NCBI RefSeq assembly: GCF_003931855.1 | Contig: NZ_CP034248.1 | Coordinates: 2,976,001 to 3,040,000, forward strand | DNA: 64,000 bases | Source of the DNA: Paenibacillus lentus | GTDB lineage: Bacteria; Bacillota; Bacilli; Paenibacillales; Paenibacillaceae | Reading direction: 5' to 3' | Part shown: piece by piece, positions 17,200-24,810 of the stretch | Layout: every line of letters starts with the position of its first letter | Numbering within the stretch: the stretch's first letter is position 1 | Translations under genes and position numbers: made by a program | The notes under the pieces: generated by a model | The model's database searches: none | What the model was told of the DNA's origin: nothing | What the model saw: the letters and a program-made list of their open reading frames with translations, nothing else

Positions 17200-17703
17200 A
17201 TGATACTGCATAAAGGAGAGATTTTATTTCGCCAAGGAGACGATGGAAAGTATTTATACCATATTAAAAGCGGCTTATTTAAAGTAACGCGGCTGCACGA
17301 GAACGGCAACATGGTTTTGTTTAACATCTTGTATCCCGGCGAAACAGTGCCGCATCATTCCCTAATTTCTCCTAAGGAAATTCACGGCACCGCAATCGCT
17401 CTCATTCGCAGCGAAGTAGAGATCATTTCCGCCCAGGAGTGGTATCGCGAGCTGGAAGAGAACCCAGAGAAGCCGCTTGAGGTGGCCCGCCTGCTTCAGG
17501 AGAAGGTTCGTTTTATGCAAGAGCGTCTAGACCATCTTACGGTAGGTACTCCAGGCGAGCGATTGGAGCTGCTGCAAAAATGGCTTAGCCATCATGCGAA
17601 CGGGGCCCCACTAACTGATTATTTGACCCAAGAAGAGATCGGGCAGCTCATCGGGATTAGACGTGAAACGGTTAATCGGCTGTTGCGGGGACAACAGGTA
17701 TAG
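17200..17703 (+). CDS. Crp/Fnr family transcriptional regulator
   Basis: The 167-residue protein has an N-terminal cyclic-nucleotide-binding-type fold (GEILFRQGDDGKYLYHIKSG) and a C-terminal winged helix with the recognition helix IGIRRETVNRLLRG. The RETVNR segment is like that of Crp/Fnr proteins that read TGTGA half-sites. It has no cysteines, so it cannot hold an iron-sulfur cluster by itself and must sense something else. The ATG at 17200 is chosen because GGAG lies at spacing 9 and a TATAAT -10 at 17151-17156 would start transcription downstream of the earlier ATGs. It converges with hmp, whose promoter carries a matching box, so it may be the hmp activator. Confidence 0.9.
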   Translation: MILHKGEILFRQGDDGKYLYHIKSGLFKVTRLHENGNMVLFNILYPGETVPHHSLISPKEIHGTAIALIRSEVEIISAQEWYRELEENPEKPLEVARLLQEKVRFMQERLDHLTVGTPGERLELLQKWLSHHANGAPLTDYLTQEEIGQLIGIRRETVNRLLRGQQV

Positions 17704-17713
17704 TCGTGCAGAT

Positions 17714-18934
17714 TTAGTTTGGGTTGGAGGCGGAGCTGTCCAGGCTGCCGGCAGGCCCAAAAAATTCATAATGGATATTTTCTTCGGGCACGTTCATTTC
17801 GTGCAGCGCATGATAAATCGCTTGCATAAACGGTACTGGCCCGCAGAAGTAGAAGTCGGATTGTAAAGGCACTATTGTCGAAAGCCAAGTAGCATCGATG
17901 TATCCGCTCTTGTCGCATAGATCGTCAGCGGTTGATGTTTCGTATACCGTATAGCATTTCAGGCGAGGAAAATCGGCGGCAAGTGCCTCGACATGTTCTT
18001 TCATAATATGATGCTCCCTGCTGCGGGCGGCGTGTATATACACAATTTCGCGTTCGGAATGCTGCAGTAGTGTCTCCAGCATACTGATCATAGGTGTCAG
18101 ACCGACGCCTCCGCTGATTAGCGTGACAGGGGATTGCAAATTTTGATTCAACGTAAAATCGCCAGCAGGCGCGCTAAGTTCAAGGATGTCACCTTCCTGT
18201 ACCCGTTGATGCAAGTAGGTAGATACTATCCCCGCTGGACGATTTGCATCGCCATCCTCGCGCTTTACAGTAATCCGGTAATAGGCAGCTCCTGGAGCTG
18301 TAGACAGACTGTAGTGGCGGAGGTGGGTGAATTCCTGCCCTTCCGGCTTTACTTTTACTGTAATATATTGGCCAGGCTCGTAGGTAGCAATAGGATTACC
18401 GTCTTGAGGCACGAGATAGAAGGAGGTTGCTTCTGCGGTTTCCTGGACTTTGCGATCGACAATAAAGCGGCGGAAGCCGCGCCATCCTCCTGGCAGCTGT
18501 TCAGAATGCTCGTACATATCGGATTCTACACTGATAAACACATCGGCAATGATACCGTAAGCTTTGCTCCAAGCCTCGATAATTTCATCGGTTGCTGCTT
18601 CACCAAGTACGGTCTTGATCGCGCCAAGCAGGTTCTCGCCTACAATCGGGTAATGCTCTGGAAGGATACCGAGCGCGCGGTGTTTATGAGCGATGCCGCG
18701 AACGACGGGGAGGATTCGCTCCAGTGCATCGATATTTGCAGCAGCGGCATATACAGCGTTGGCCAATGCTGTTGGTTGTTTTCCCTGACGTTGGTTGGCA
18801 TGATTGAAGATATTCAGCAGCTCGGGATGGTTTTTGAACATCGTTTGGTAAAATGTGCGGGTTATCGTTTCGCCATGTACTTCTAACACCGGAACTGTGG
18901 ACTTAATGATTTCGATTGTACGGGAGTCAAGCAT
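17714..18934 (-). CDS. hmp: Flavohemoprotein (nitric oxide dioxygenase)
   Basis: Flavohemoglobin oxidises nitric oxide to nitrate with O2 and NAD(P)H. The 406-residue protein has a globin domain (about 1-137, with proximal His in VVRGIAHKHRALGI and YPIVGENLL), an FAD domain (RHYSLSTAP, residues about 150-260) and an NAD-binding domain (LISGGVGLTPM, then FYFCGPVPFM). Length is normal. The start ATG at 18934 is preceded by AGAAGGTAATG. Downstream it converges with the Crp/Fnr-type gene with only 10 bases between. A Crp/Fnr box at -41.5 in its promoter fits activation under nitrosative or low-oxygen stress. Confidence 0.98.
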   Translation of the reverse strand: MLDSRTIEIIKSTVPVLEVHGETITRTFYQTMFKNHPELLNIFNHANQRQGKQPTALANAVYAAAANIDALERILPVVRGIAHKHRALGILPEHYPIVGENLLGAIKTVLGEAATDEIIEAWSKAYGIIADVFISVESDMYEHSEQLPGGWRGFRRFIVDRKVQETAEATSFYLVPQDGNPIATYEPGQYITVKVKPEGQEFTHLRHYSLSTAPGAAYYRITVKREDGDANRPAGIVSTYLHQRVQEGDILELSAPAGDFTLNQNLQSPVTLISGGVGLTPMISMLETLLQHSEREIVYIHAARSREHHIMKEHVEALAADFPRLKCYTVYETSTADDLCDKSGYIDATWLSTIVPLQSDFYFCGPVPFMQAIYHALHEMNVPEENIHYEFFGPAGSLDSSASNPN

Positions 18935-18979
18935 TACATTACCTTCTTTCCAATTGAATTATCGTTCAAACTTTCTACA

Positions 18980-19022
18980 AGTATAGAGCGGTGAAACTCC
19001 ATGAAAGGTGATTATCGTCACA
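18980..19022 (-). promoter_or_regulatory. hmp promoter with Crp/Fnr-type box at -41.5
   Basis: On the reverse strand TATACT (18980-18985) is a good -10, placing the start near 18973. TGTGACGATAATCACC (reverse strand, 19007-19022) is a TGTGA-N6-TCACA box with one mismatch. Its centre is 41.5 bases upstream of that start, the classic class II activator position. Either the neighbouring Crp/Fnr-type protein or the Fnr encoded at 38271-38987 could bind it. Confidence 0.7.
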
Positions 19023-19111
19023 CGAAAATTCCCTAAAATGTGAACAAATTGACAAATGCAATGATATTCATCACAAAATTCAAGGAAATAAATATCGGAG
19101 ATCGAGCTGTT

Positions 19112-19138
19112 TTGACATCATTGCTGCTGTGTTATAAT
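19112..19138 (+). promoter_or_regulatory. Promoter of the YitT-family gene leader
   Basis: TTGACA (19112-19117) and TATAAT (19133-19138) are perfect hexamers but are separated by only 15 bases, shorter than the usual 17. Transcription would start near 19145, giving a leader of about 243 bases. Confidence 0.65.
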
Positions 19139-19179
19139 AAAAATAGATACAAAACCAAAAAAGAAAGGATCAGGATACC

Positions 19180-19245
19180 ATGTGTTCCCGAAGGACGAAA
19201 TCCCTAAGGACGATTTGGAAACGTTGTGATCTCTCTTACACTTAG
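19180..19245 (+). CDS. Leader peptide (21 residues) of the YitT-family gene
   Basis: An ATG at 19180, preceded by AAAGGA at spacing 10, opens a 21-codon frame (starting MCSRRTKSLRTIWKRC) ending TAG at 19243-19245. It sits inside the transcribed leader and stops 2 bases before the first pairing segment of the downstream RNA structure. A ribosome on the stop codon would therefore cover that segment. The peptide is basic. I do not recognise it, and its expression is inference from the ribosome site and position. Confidence 0.55.
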   Translation: MCSRRTKSLRTIWKRCDLSYT

Positions 19246-19247
19246 CT

Positions 19248-19380
19248 TCTTCTCGTAGTTATGTCGGTTATTTGACTAACCACCCTACGAAGGAAGCGTG
19301 GAATGATGCGAAGGATGATCTCCTCACCAACCATCTTCGTAGGGTGCTGCCGTAAGGTTAACCAAACTACGATAAGAGGG
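19248..19380 (+). promoter_or_regulatory. Attenuator-like leader RNA with mutually exclusive helices
   Basis: Four segments carry alternating complements: TCGTAG (19253-19258), CTACGA (19285-19290), TCGTAG (19337-19342), CTACGA (19367-19372). Segments 2 and 3 extend to a perfect 12-bp stem (19281-19292 with 19335-19346). Segments 1 and 4 extend to 13 pairs with one mismatch (19248-19260 with 19365-19377), and the 3' strand of that helix overlaps the AAGAGGG ribosome site (19374-19380) of the next gene. The alternative state pairs 1 with 2 and 3 with 4 and leaves that site free. This is the layout of translational attenuation. It matches no riboswitch class I know. Confidence 0.65.
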
Positions 19381-19387
19381 ATTGGAA

Positions 19388-20050
19388 ATGGGGAAAAGAG
19401 TAAACTGGCAGGCTATTAGCTTCCAGGTAATGATGATGCTGTTGGGTACGTTTTTATTGGCCTTTACGTACTATCATGTCAACTTTCAGAACGGTTTATC
19501 TGAGGGCGGATTTGTAGGCCTAGCTTTGCTAGGCAAGTATTTGTTTGATCTGCCGCCAGCCTTGAGTATCATTGTGCTGGATATTCCGGTATTGATTGCC
19601 GCTTTATTTTTAAAAGGACGCAAGTTTATTGTTAATACGTTATTTGCATCACTGGCATTCTCGGCATTTTATGAGCTGTGCGAACAGTTCTCGCCGCTCA
19701 CCTTGAATCTGCAGGCCAATTTGCCAATCGCTGCATTGTTGTCGGGCGTGTTCACGGGAATTGGCGCGGGCGTTGTACTGCGAGTGGGCGGAGCAACGGG
19801 CGGAGACGATATGCTGTCCCTCATGATCAGTGAACGATCCGGTCTGAAGATCGGCACCGTCTTTATTTTGATGGATGCCGTAGTATTAGGAATATCCTTG
19901 ATATATTTACCTTTCACGGAAACGGTATTCACGATTATGGCCGTGCTGATTGCCGGCAAGACGATCACGTGGACCGTCAATTGCGGGAAGCAAGATACCA
20001 AAGTTCTCCGTGTGCCATATGCAATCAAAGAGAAAACAGCTCGAGCTTAA
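19388..20050 (+). CDS. YitT family integral membrane protein
   Basis: The 220-residue protein has about five hydrophobic helices and the family features GTFLLAFTYYHVNFQNGLSEGGFVGLALLG near the N-terminus and RVGGATGGDDMLSLMIS in the middle. YitT/DUF161 proteins are widespread in Firmicutes and lack a settled function. The product ends soon after the last helix, so the C-terminal DUF2179 domain found in many relatives is absent. The ATG at 19388 has GAGGG at spacing 7; that site is the one predicted to be masked by the leader RNA. A terminator overlaps the stop codon. Confidence 0.88.
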   Translation: MGKRVNWQAISFQVMMMLLGTFLLAFTYYHVNFQNGLSEGGFVGLALLGKYLFDLPPALSIIVLDIPVLIAALFLKGRKFIVNTLFASLAFSAFYELCEQFSPLTLNLQANLPIAALLSGVFTGIGAGVVLRVGGATGGDDMLSLMISERSGLKIGTVFILMDAVVLGISLIYLPFTETVFTIMAVLIAGKTITWTVNCGKQDTKVLRVPYAIKEKTARA

Positions 20051-20074
20051 CTTAAAGCTCGGGCTGTTTTTTTT
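20037..20074 (+). terminator. Terminator of the YitT-family gene
   Basis: CAGCTCGAGCTT (20037-20048) pairs with AAGCTCGGGCTG (20055-20066) and eight T follow. The stem includes the stop codon. Confidence 0.92.
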
Positions 20075-20091
20075 GCTATGGAACCCAAATA

Positions 20092-20116
20092 AATAGCCCC
20101 GCTTTCCGGGGCTATT
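20092..20116 (-). terminator. Hairpin downstream of msrAB
   Basis: AATAGCCCC (20092-20100) and GGGGCTATT (20108-20116) form a perfect 9-bp stem. Read on the reverse strand it lies 37 bases past the msrAB stop and is followed by TTATTTGGGTT, a weak T tract. Confidence 0.75.
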
Positions 20117-20152
20117 CGCATGTTCTATTAATAGGTTCGTTAACTTGATCCG

Positions 20153-21150
20153 TTATTCTCTGCCTTGTAGATGCTGCGGTTCGTCAAATAAAGGCAAGTA
20201 TTCTCCGTAGCCTTCCTGCTCCAGCTCCTCCTTGGGAATGAATCGCAGCGCAGCTGAATTGATGCAGTAGCGCAGACCGGTCGGCTGTGGGCCATCTTCA
20301 AACACGTGGCCGAGATGAGAATCACTTTCACGGCTACGTACTTCGGTACGAATCATGAAATGGCTCGTGTCCAATTTTTCTTTGATGCTGTAGGATCTCA
20401 GGGGTCTTGTGAAGCTAGGCCAGCCGCAGCCAGCATCATATTTATCCTTTGAGCTGAACAGCGGCTCGCCGGATACGATGTCCACGTAGATGCCCTCACC
20501 TTCATGATCCCAATATTCACCCGTATACGGTCTTTCCGTGCCGTTATTCTGCGTTACTTCATATTGAATTGGAGTGAGCCGTTGCTTTAACTCCTCTTTG
20601 TTGATGGGGCCAGACCAATGGCGTTCGATGAAGTCTTCACGTCCCGAGCCTTTGCGGTATCTACGGTAATGGGCAGGATTTTTCCTGTGATACTGCTGGT
20701 GATATTCCTCCGCAGCATAGAACGGGGCGGCTGGCAGAATGGCGGTTACGATGGGGTTGGTAAAGCGTCCGCTCTGCTCCAATGCTAATTTGGATATCTC
20801 GGCTTCCCGGCGCTGCTCCTCCGTGTGATAGAAGATTGCGGTTCGATACGAGTCCCCCCGATCATGGAACTGGCCGCCCTCATCGGTCGGATCGATTTGC
20901 TGCCAGAATAGCTCCAGCAGCTTCCTGTAAGGAAACACAGAGGGGTCGAATGTAATTTGCACCGCTTCATAATGCCCGGTACGATTAGAGCAAACCTCTT
21001 CATAGGTTGGGTTTACCGAATGTCCGCCGGTATATCCGGAGACGATGCCGTAGATGCCAGGTAGCTCTTCAAAGGGCGAAACCATGCACCAGAAACAGCC
21101 GCCAGCAAAAGTAGCTAGTTCTTTGTTTGACGTTGGCGTTGTATTCATTA
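20153..21150 (-). CDS. msrAB: Fused peptide methionine sulfoxide reductase MsrA/MsrB
   Basis: The enzyme repairs both epimers of oxidised methionine in proteins using thioredoxin. The 332-residue chain has MsrA first (active-site GGCFWC at about residue 14-19) and MsrB second, with [13 protein letters not shown] and the catalytic Cys in [11 protein letters not shown]. The ATG at 21150 follows AGGAG at good spacing. There is no signal peptide, so it acts in the cytoplasm. The CxxC zinc pairs of many MsrB proteins are not visible, so it appears to be a zinc-free form. The gene follows the TVP38-like gene on the same strand and may share its transcript. Confidence 0.96.
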
Positions 21151-21180
21151 TGAACTCCTTTCGTTTCCTTTTAAATTTAA

Positions 21181-21786
21181 TTATATCTTTTTTTGACGAA
21201 ATCCCCAAACCCATAATAGAAGGATGAGGAGCACGAAATAGGCTACGGCGATAAATGTCGCGATAAAGGGTTGTTCTTCTAGTGTAGAACCTACATAAGC
21301 ATAAACATAAACGGCTGGCAGCTTGCCAACAAGTGAGCCAAGGATGAAGTGGACGAAGGACATTCCTGTTGCACCGGCATAAATGTTAACCGCTGTCTGG
21401 GGAATAACCGGGATTAAGCGGCATATGGCGATCGTTCGGAAAGGTCTGTTGGCTGAGAATTGCGTCAACAGCTCCAATTTCTTGAAACGGGCCAGCCAGC
21501 TTGCAGCAGATTCTCGAAATATAGCTGCTCCTCCGTACACGATCGCTCCTGCTAGCGTTGAGCCGAATAGAATAATCGTTCCTCCGCCCAAAGTTCCCAT
21601 GACATAACCCGCTGCGGCGACCACGATTTTATAAGGCACCACTGGAAAAAGAGCAAGCAGCGTGGAGAGCGCAAACAGCAGCCAGACCGGCGGCGATCCC
21701 TGACTCCACGCTGTAAGCTCGTGACGGTAAATATATGTCAGGATGAATAGGATGATATACAGGATTACGACAGACCATTTTTTCAT
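21181..21786 (-). CDS. TVP38/TMEM64 (DedA-like) family membrane protein
   Basis: The 201-residue protein has about five hydrophobic helices. The central segment [31 protein letters not shown] and [25 protein letters not shown] are typical of the TVP38/SNARE-associated family, relatives of DedA that may scramble or transport lipids. The ATG at 21786 is chosen because GAGGG lies upstream at good spacing; an extra 32 residues upstream are hydrophilic and not typical. Its C-terminal tail is short and basic. The next gene downstream, msrAB, begins 31 bases away. Confidence 0.88.
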   Translation of the reverse strand: MKKWSVVILYIILFILTYIYRHELTAWSQGSPPVWLLFALSTLLALFPVVPYKIVVAAAGYVMGTLGGGTIILFGSTLAGAIVYGGAAIFRESAASWLARFKKLELLTQFSANRPFRTIAICRLIPVIPQTAVNIYAGATGMSFVHFILGSLVGKLPAVYVYAYVGSTLEEQPFIATFIAVAYFVLLILLLWVWGFRQKKI

Positions 21787-21900
21787 AGGCAGGCCCTCAC
21801 TTTCTTCCTGTATCATACCAAAGAAGCGATTTACAAGGTGAAGGTTTTTTTGATGTTTGAATGTCGTCTCTGATACCGGCACGTTGTTGTTGGCATTGCA

Positions 21901-22719
21901 CTATCCATTGCTACGGGCACTTTGACGGAACTCCTTGGGAGACATGCCGTAACGCTTGCGGAAGACGCGGTGGAAATAATTATAGTTTGGAAAGCCCGAA
22001 CTCTCCGCGACATGCTCCAAGGATAATGGACTAAAGATGATACGCTCTCGCGCCATATTCATGCGAATTTCCAGCGTATATTGAATAATGCTGGTGCCGA
22101 ATGCCTGCTTAAAAAGGAACACTGCCCGGGATACGCTAATGCCGACATGGGAAGCGACGTCCTCCAGTTTAAACGGGGATGAGGCGTTCTCTTCGATATA
22201 ATTCTTGATACGGTGGGCAAGATAGGTTTGATGTGAGGGAGCCTGATGCTCCTGCAGATTTCGATCGATATCCAGGCATAAAATTTTGAGATAATATTCG
22301 GCGATTTTCGGTGAAGGATTAGACATTCTCCGCTGCTCTAGCATGATCTGCCGAAAGGCGCCGAGGATGCCCTCGGACAGCGTGACTTTAAACTTCTGCG
22401 GCCGCGCTGTCTGCTGCCACCATTGTTCCACCCAGGCACCGGACAGGAAAATATGATAATCCGCGCTGTCCACCCTATAGTCGCCAGATTGATTCTCCTC
22501 GGCTTCAATTTTTAGCTCGTAGGGCTCTTCTGGAGCGAATAGTAGCAAATCACCAGCTTCAAGCAGCTCTAGTTGGCCGTTAATACGCCCGCGGCACCGG
22601 CCTGCCGTCTGGAGGCGAATTAAGTAATGTCCTAGTCCATCCTCATTGGTCATGTGGAAAGGCTTGCGATGGATCGAGTAGCCTGCTGTCAGTATTTGCA
22701 AGTCATCATGAAGTCTCAT
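21901..22719 (-). CDS. AraC family transcriptional regulator
   Basis: The 272-residue protein has an N-terminal cupin-type sensor (LLEAGDLLLFAPEEPYEL) and two C-terminal helix-turn-helix motifs (FKLEDVASHVGISVSRAVFLFKQAFG and LEHVAESSGFPNYNYFHRVFRKRYGMSPKEFR), the AraC signature. GGAGGACAACGC precedes the ATG at 22719. It is transcribed divergently from the sugar oxidoreductase/isomerase operon 150 bases away, so it is the likely activator of that operon in response to its sugar. The inducer is unknown. Confidence 0.92.
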   Translation of the reverse strand: MRLHDDLQILTAGYSIHRKPFHMTNEDGLGHYLIRLQTAGRCRGRINGQLELLEAGDLLLFAPEEPYELKIEAEENQSGDYRVDSADYHIFLSGAWVEQWWQQTARPQKFKVTLSEGILGAFRQIMLEQRRMSNPSPKIAEYYLKILCLDIDRNLQEHQAPSHQTYLAHRIKNYIEENASSPFKLEDVASHVGISVSRAVFLFKQAFGTSIIQYTLEIRMNMARERIIFSPLSLEHVAESSGFPNYNYFHRVFRKRYGMSPKEFRQSARSNG

Positions 22720-22849
22720 GCGTTGTCCTCCATTACTTTGTTAAAAATAATAAGCAGATTGTTCATGTATCAATCATATTATTCATTTTAAATTAGAATC
22801 GAATTTATTACTATGTTAATAGAGTGATGGCAAAACAACAACAAGGCTT

Positions 22850-22861
22850 CGGGGGGGGGGG
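22850..22861 (+). repeat. Homopolymer of 11 G at the 5' end of the sugar operon
   Basis: Eleven consecutive G residues lie at 22851-22861, just before the likely ATG at 22869. Upstream in-frame GTG/ATG codons at 22824/22827 would place the tract inside the coding sequence. Tracts of this length are prone to slippage in cells and to miscalls in sequencing. Confidence 0.85.
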
Positions 22862-22868
22862 ACCTCAA

Positions 22869-23975
22869 ATGACAGGTATGAGAATCGGAATCATCGGATG
22901 TGGTAACATCAGTCCAGCCTATCTGAACTATTTGCAGGATAGCAGCATTGCCAAAGTGACAGCGCTTGCTGATTTGGTCCCGGAGAAGGCAGCGGAACGG
23001 GCCAGGGAGTATGGAATTGAGAAGGTGTATACGGTAGAAGAAATGCTTCAGTCCCCAGCCATTGATATCATCCTAAACCTGACGATCCCGGCTTCCCATG
23101 CGGCGATTAATATCGCAGCTCTGGAGCATGGCAAGCATGTTTACGCAGAAAAGCCACTGTCTATTTCTCTCAAGGACGCCAAACGTACACTCGCGTTAGC
23201 CGAAGCGAAGCAATTGCGAGTAGGATGTGCTCCGGACACATTCCTGGGAGCAGGAATAGAGACCAGCCGCAAGACGATTATGGAAGGACAGATCGGTAGG
23301 CCGGTGGCTGCGACAGCGTTCATGATGGGTGATGGGCCGGAGGGATGGCATCCAAACCCGGACTTTTTCTATGAGAAAGGCGGCGGGCCGATGTTTGATA
23401 TGGGGCCTTATTACTTAACGGCTCTTGTCAATTTGTTGGGACCGATCACTCGCATTAGCAGCTCAGCAGCAAGCCTGATCCCAGAGCGTGTTGTGAAATC
23501 CGGCCCGCGAGCAGGAACGCGGATTCCCGTACACACGCCTACACACTATAGCGGAACTATCGACTTCGCAGATGGAGTGATCGGTACCTTAGTAACAAGT
23601 TTCGACATTCCTGGGGGCAGTACGCTGCCTCGTATCGAAATATATGGGACGGAGGGCTCCTTGCTGGTTCCCGATCCGAACTGCTTCGATGGCGATGTGA
23701 AGCTCCGCAGATATGGCTCGGAAGAATGGAGCATTGTTCCGCCTGCGTTTACGGGAGTCGTCAACGAAAGAGGCAAAGGAATAGAGGATATGGCAAGTGC
23801 GATTCTGGAAAATCGGGAGCACCGGGCCAGCGGCAAGCTCGCTTATCATGTGCTTGAAGCTATGCATGCTTTTCTTGCCTCTTCAAACGAAGGAAGGCAT
23901 ATTCATCTGGAAAGCGCTGCCATGTTGCCGTTAGAGGCAGCTTATAGAAGCTTCGGCAAGGCGGTACTTGTATAG
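22869..23975 (+). CDS. Gfo/Idh/MocA family oxidoreductase (first gene of sugar operon)
   Basis: NAD(P)-dependent oxidoreductase of sugars or inositols. The N-terminal Rossmann motif is MRIGIIGCGNIS and the conserved EKP motif is in HVYAEKPLSISLKDA; GGGPMFDMGPYY is the catalytic-loop region of the family. The ATG at 22869 sits 7 bases after the G tract, which may itself serve as a poor ribosome site; the next ATG at 22878 is also possible, and earlier in-frame starts at 22824/22827 add a low-complexity leader. The product would be about 368 residues. It heads an operon with two isomerases and a second oxidoreductase, divergent from an AraC regulator. Confidence 0.9.
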   Translation: MTGMRIGIIGCGNISPAYLNYLQDSSIAKVTALADLVPEKAAERAREYGIEKVYTVEEMLQSPAIDIILNLTIPASHAAINIAALEHGKHVYAEKPLSISLKDAKRTLALAEAKQLRVGCAPDTFLGAGIETSRKTIMEGQIGRPVAATAFMMGDGPEGWHPNPDFFYEKGGGPMFDMGPYYLTALVNLLGPITRISSSAASLIPERVVKSGPRAGTRIPVHTPTHYSGTIDFADGVIGTLVTSFDIPGGSTLPRIEIYGTEGSLLVPDPNCFDGDVKLRRYGSEEWSIVPPAFTGVVNERGKGIEDMASAILENREHRASGKLAYHVLEAMHAFLASSNEGRHIHLESAAMLPLEAAYRSFGKAVLV

Positions 23976-24039
23976 GCGAAGAATATTACTGCCCATACTT
24001 GAAGGTTATCCAATCCATTAATCATATGAGGTGATAAGT

Positions 24040-24810
24040 ATGACACAATTAGGACTGCAGCTGTATACGGTTAGGGACCATTTGGAGAAGGATTTTGAAG
24101 GCACGCTGCGCAAGGTAGCGGAGCTTGGCTATAAGGGGGTTGAATTTGCGGGCTATTACGGGCGTACGCCTGGGGAAGTCACCCAGATATTAAAAGAGAC
24201 GGGGCTAACCGCCATAGGTGCCCATACACCTTATGATCGTCTTCGGAATGCTCTGGAAGAGGAGATCGCGTTTAACAAGGCGATTGGTAACCGCTATATT
24301 ATTTTCCCATATTTAGGGGAGGATGAGCGTGACCGTTGGGCGGAAGTCATTGAAGATCTCAAGGTGATCGGCAAACGCTGTGCTGACGCAGGACTTGTGC
24401 TTCTTTATCATAATCACGAGTTTGAATTGACGGAGACGCTGGATGGGCAGCCCGTGCTTGATGCGATCTACGAGCGTGTTGATAAAGAGCTGATTCAGGT
24501 TGAATTGGACTCGTGCTGGGTATCCTATGCAGGCTTTGATCCGCTAGAGTATATATCGAAGTATAGCGGACGGATGCCATTGCTGCATTTGAAGGATATG
24601 GTCAAAAAAGCGGATGGATCGGCGGAGACGGTTGAGCTGGGGCGTGGAATTGTTGAATTGAAGGCGATTGCAGATGCCGCTGTTGACAATCAAGCAGAAT
24701 GGATTATTGTGGAACAGGACTACTGTGCTAAAGACTCGCTGGACAGCATTGCAGAAAGCATGGAGTGGGTTAAAGCTTATATCCAAGAGGGAGGAAAAAT
24801 AAATGTCTAA
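24040..24810 (+). CDS. Sugar phosphate isomerase/epimerase family protein
   Basis: The 256-residue protein has the xylose-isomerase-like TIM-barrel pattern: LGLQLYTVRDHLEKDFEGTL, GYKGVEFAGYYG, LLYHNHEFEL, VELDSCWVSYAG and LLHLKDM, with the metal-binding Glu/His/Asp positions in the expected strands. Relatives act on ketoses, inosose or 3-keto-sugars. The ATG at 24040 follows GAGGTGAT with spacing 6. Its last 8 bases overlap the start of the next oxidoreductase, so the genes are translationally coupled. Confidence 0.9.
   Translation: MTQLGLQLYTVRDHLEKDFEGTLRKVAELGYKGVEFAGYYGRTPGEVTQILKETGLTAIGAHTPYDRLRNALEEEIAFNKAIGNRYIIFPYLGEDERDRWAEVIEDLKVIGKRCADAGLVLLYHNHEFELTETLDGQPVLDAIYERVDKELIQVELDSCWVSYAGFDPLEYISKYSGRMPLLHLKDMVKKADGSAETVELGRGIVELKAIADAAVDNQAEWIIVEQDYCAKDSLDSIAESMEWVKAYIQEGGKINV

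Noticed and set aside
18134..18886. 250-codon open frame antisense to hmp
   Set aside because: It mirrors the codon bias of hmp, whose domains are all recognisable; no ribosome site.
19335..19360. T-box motif in the YitT leader
   Set aside because: AGGGTG resembles part of a T-box core, but the rest of the conserved core and the stem I elements are missing.
20092..20116. Forward terminator of the YitT-family gene
   Set aside because: A better hairpin with eight T already lies at 20037-20074; the later hairpin fits the msrAB end on the other strand.
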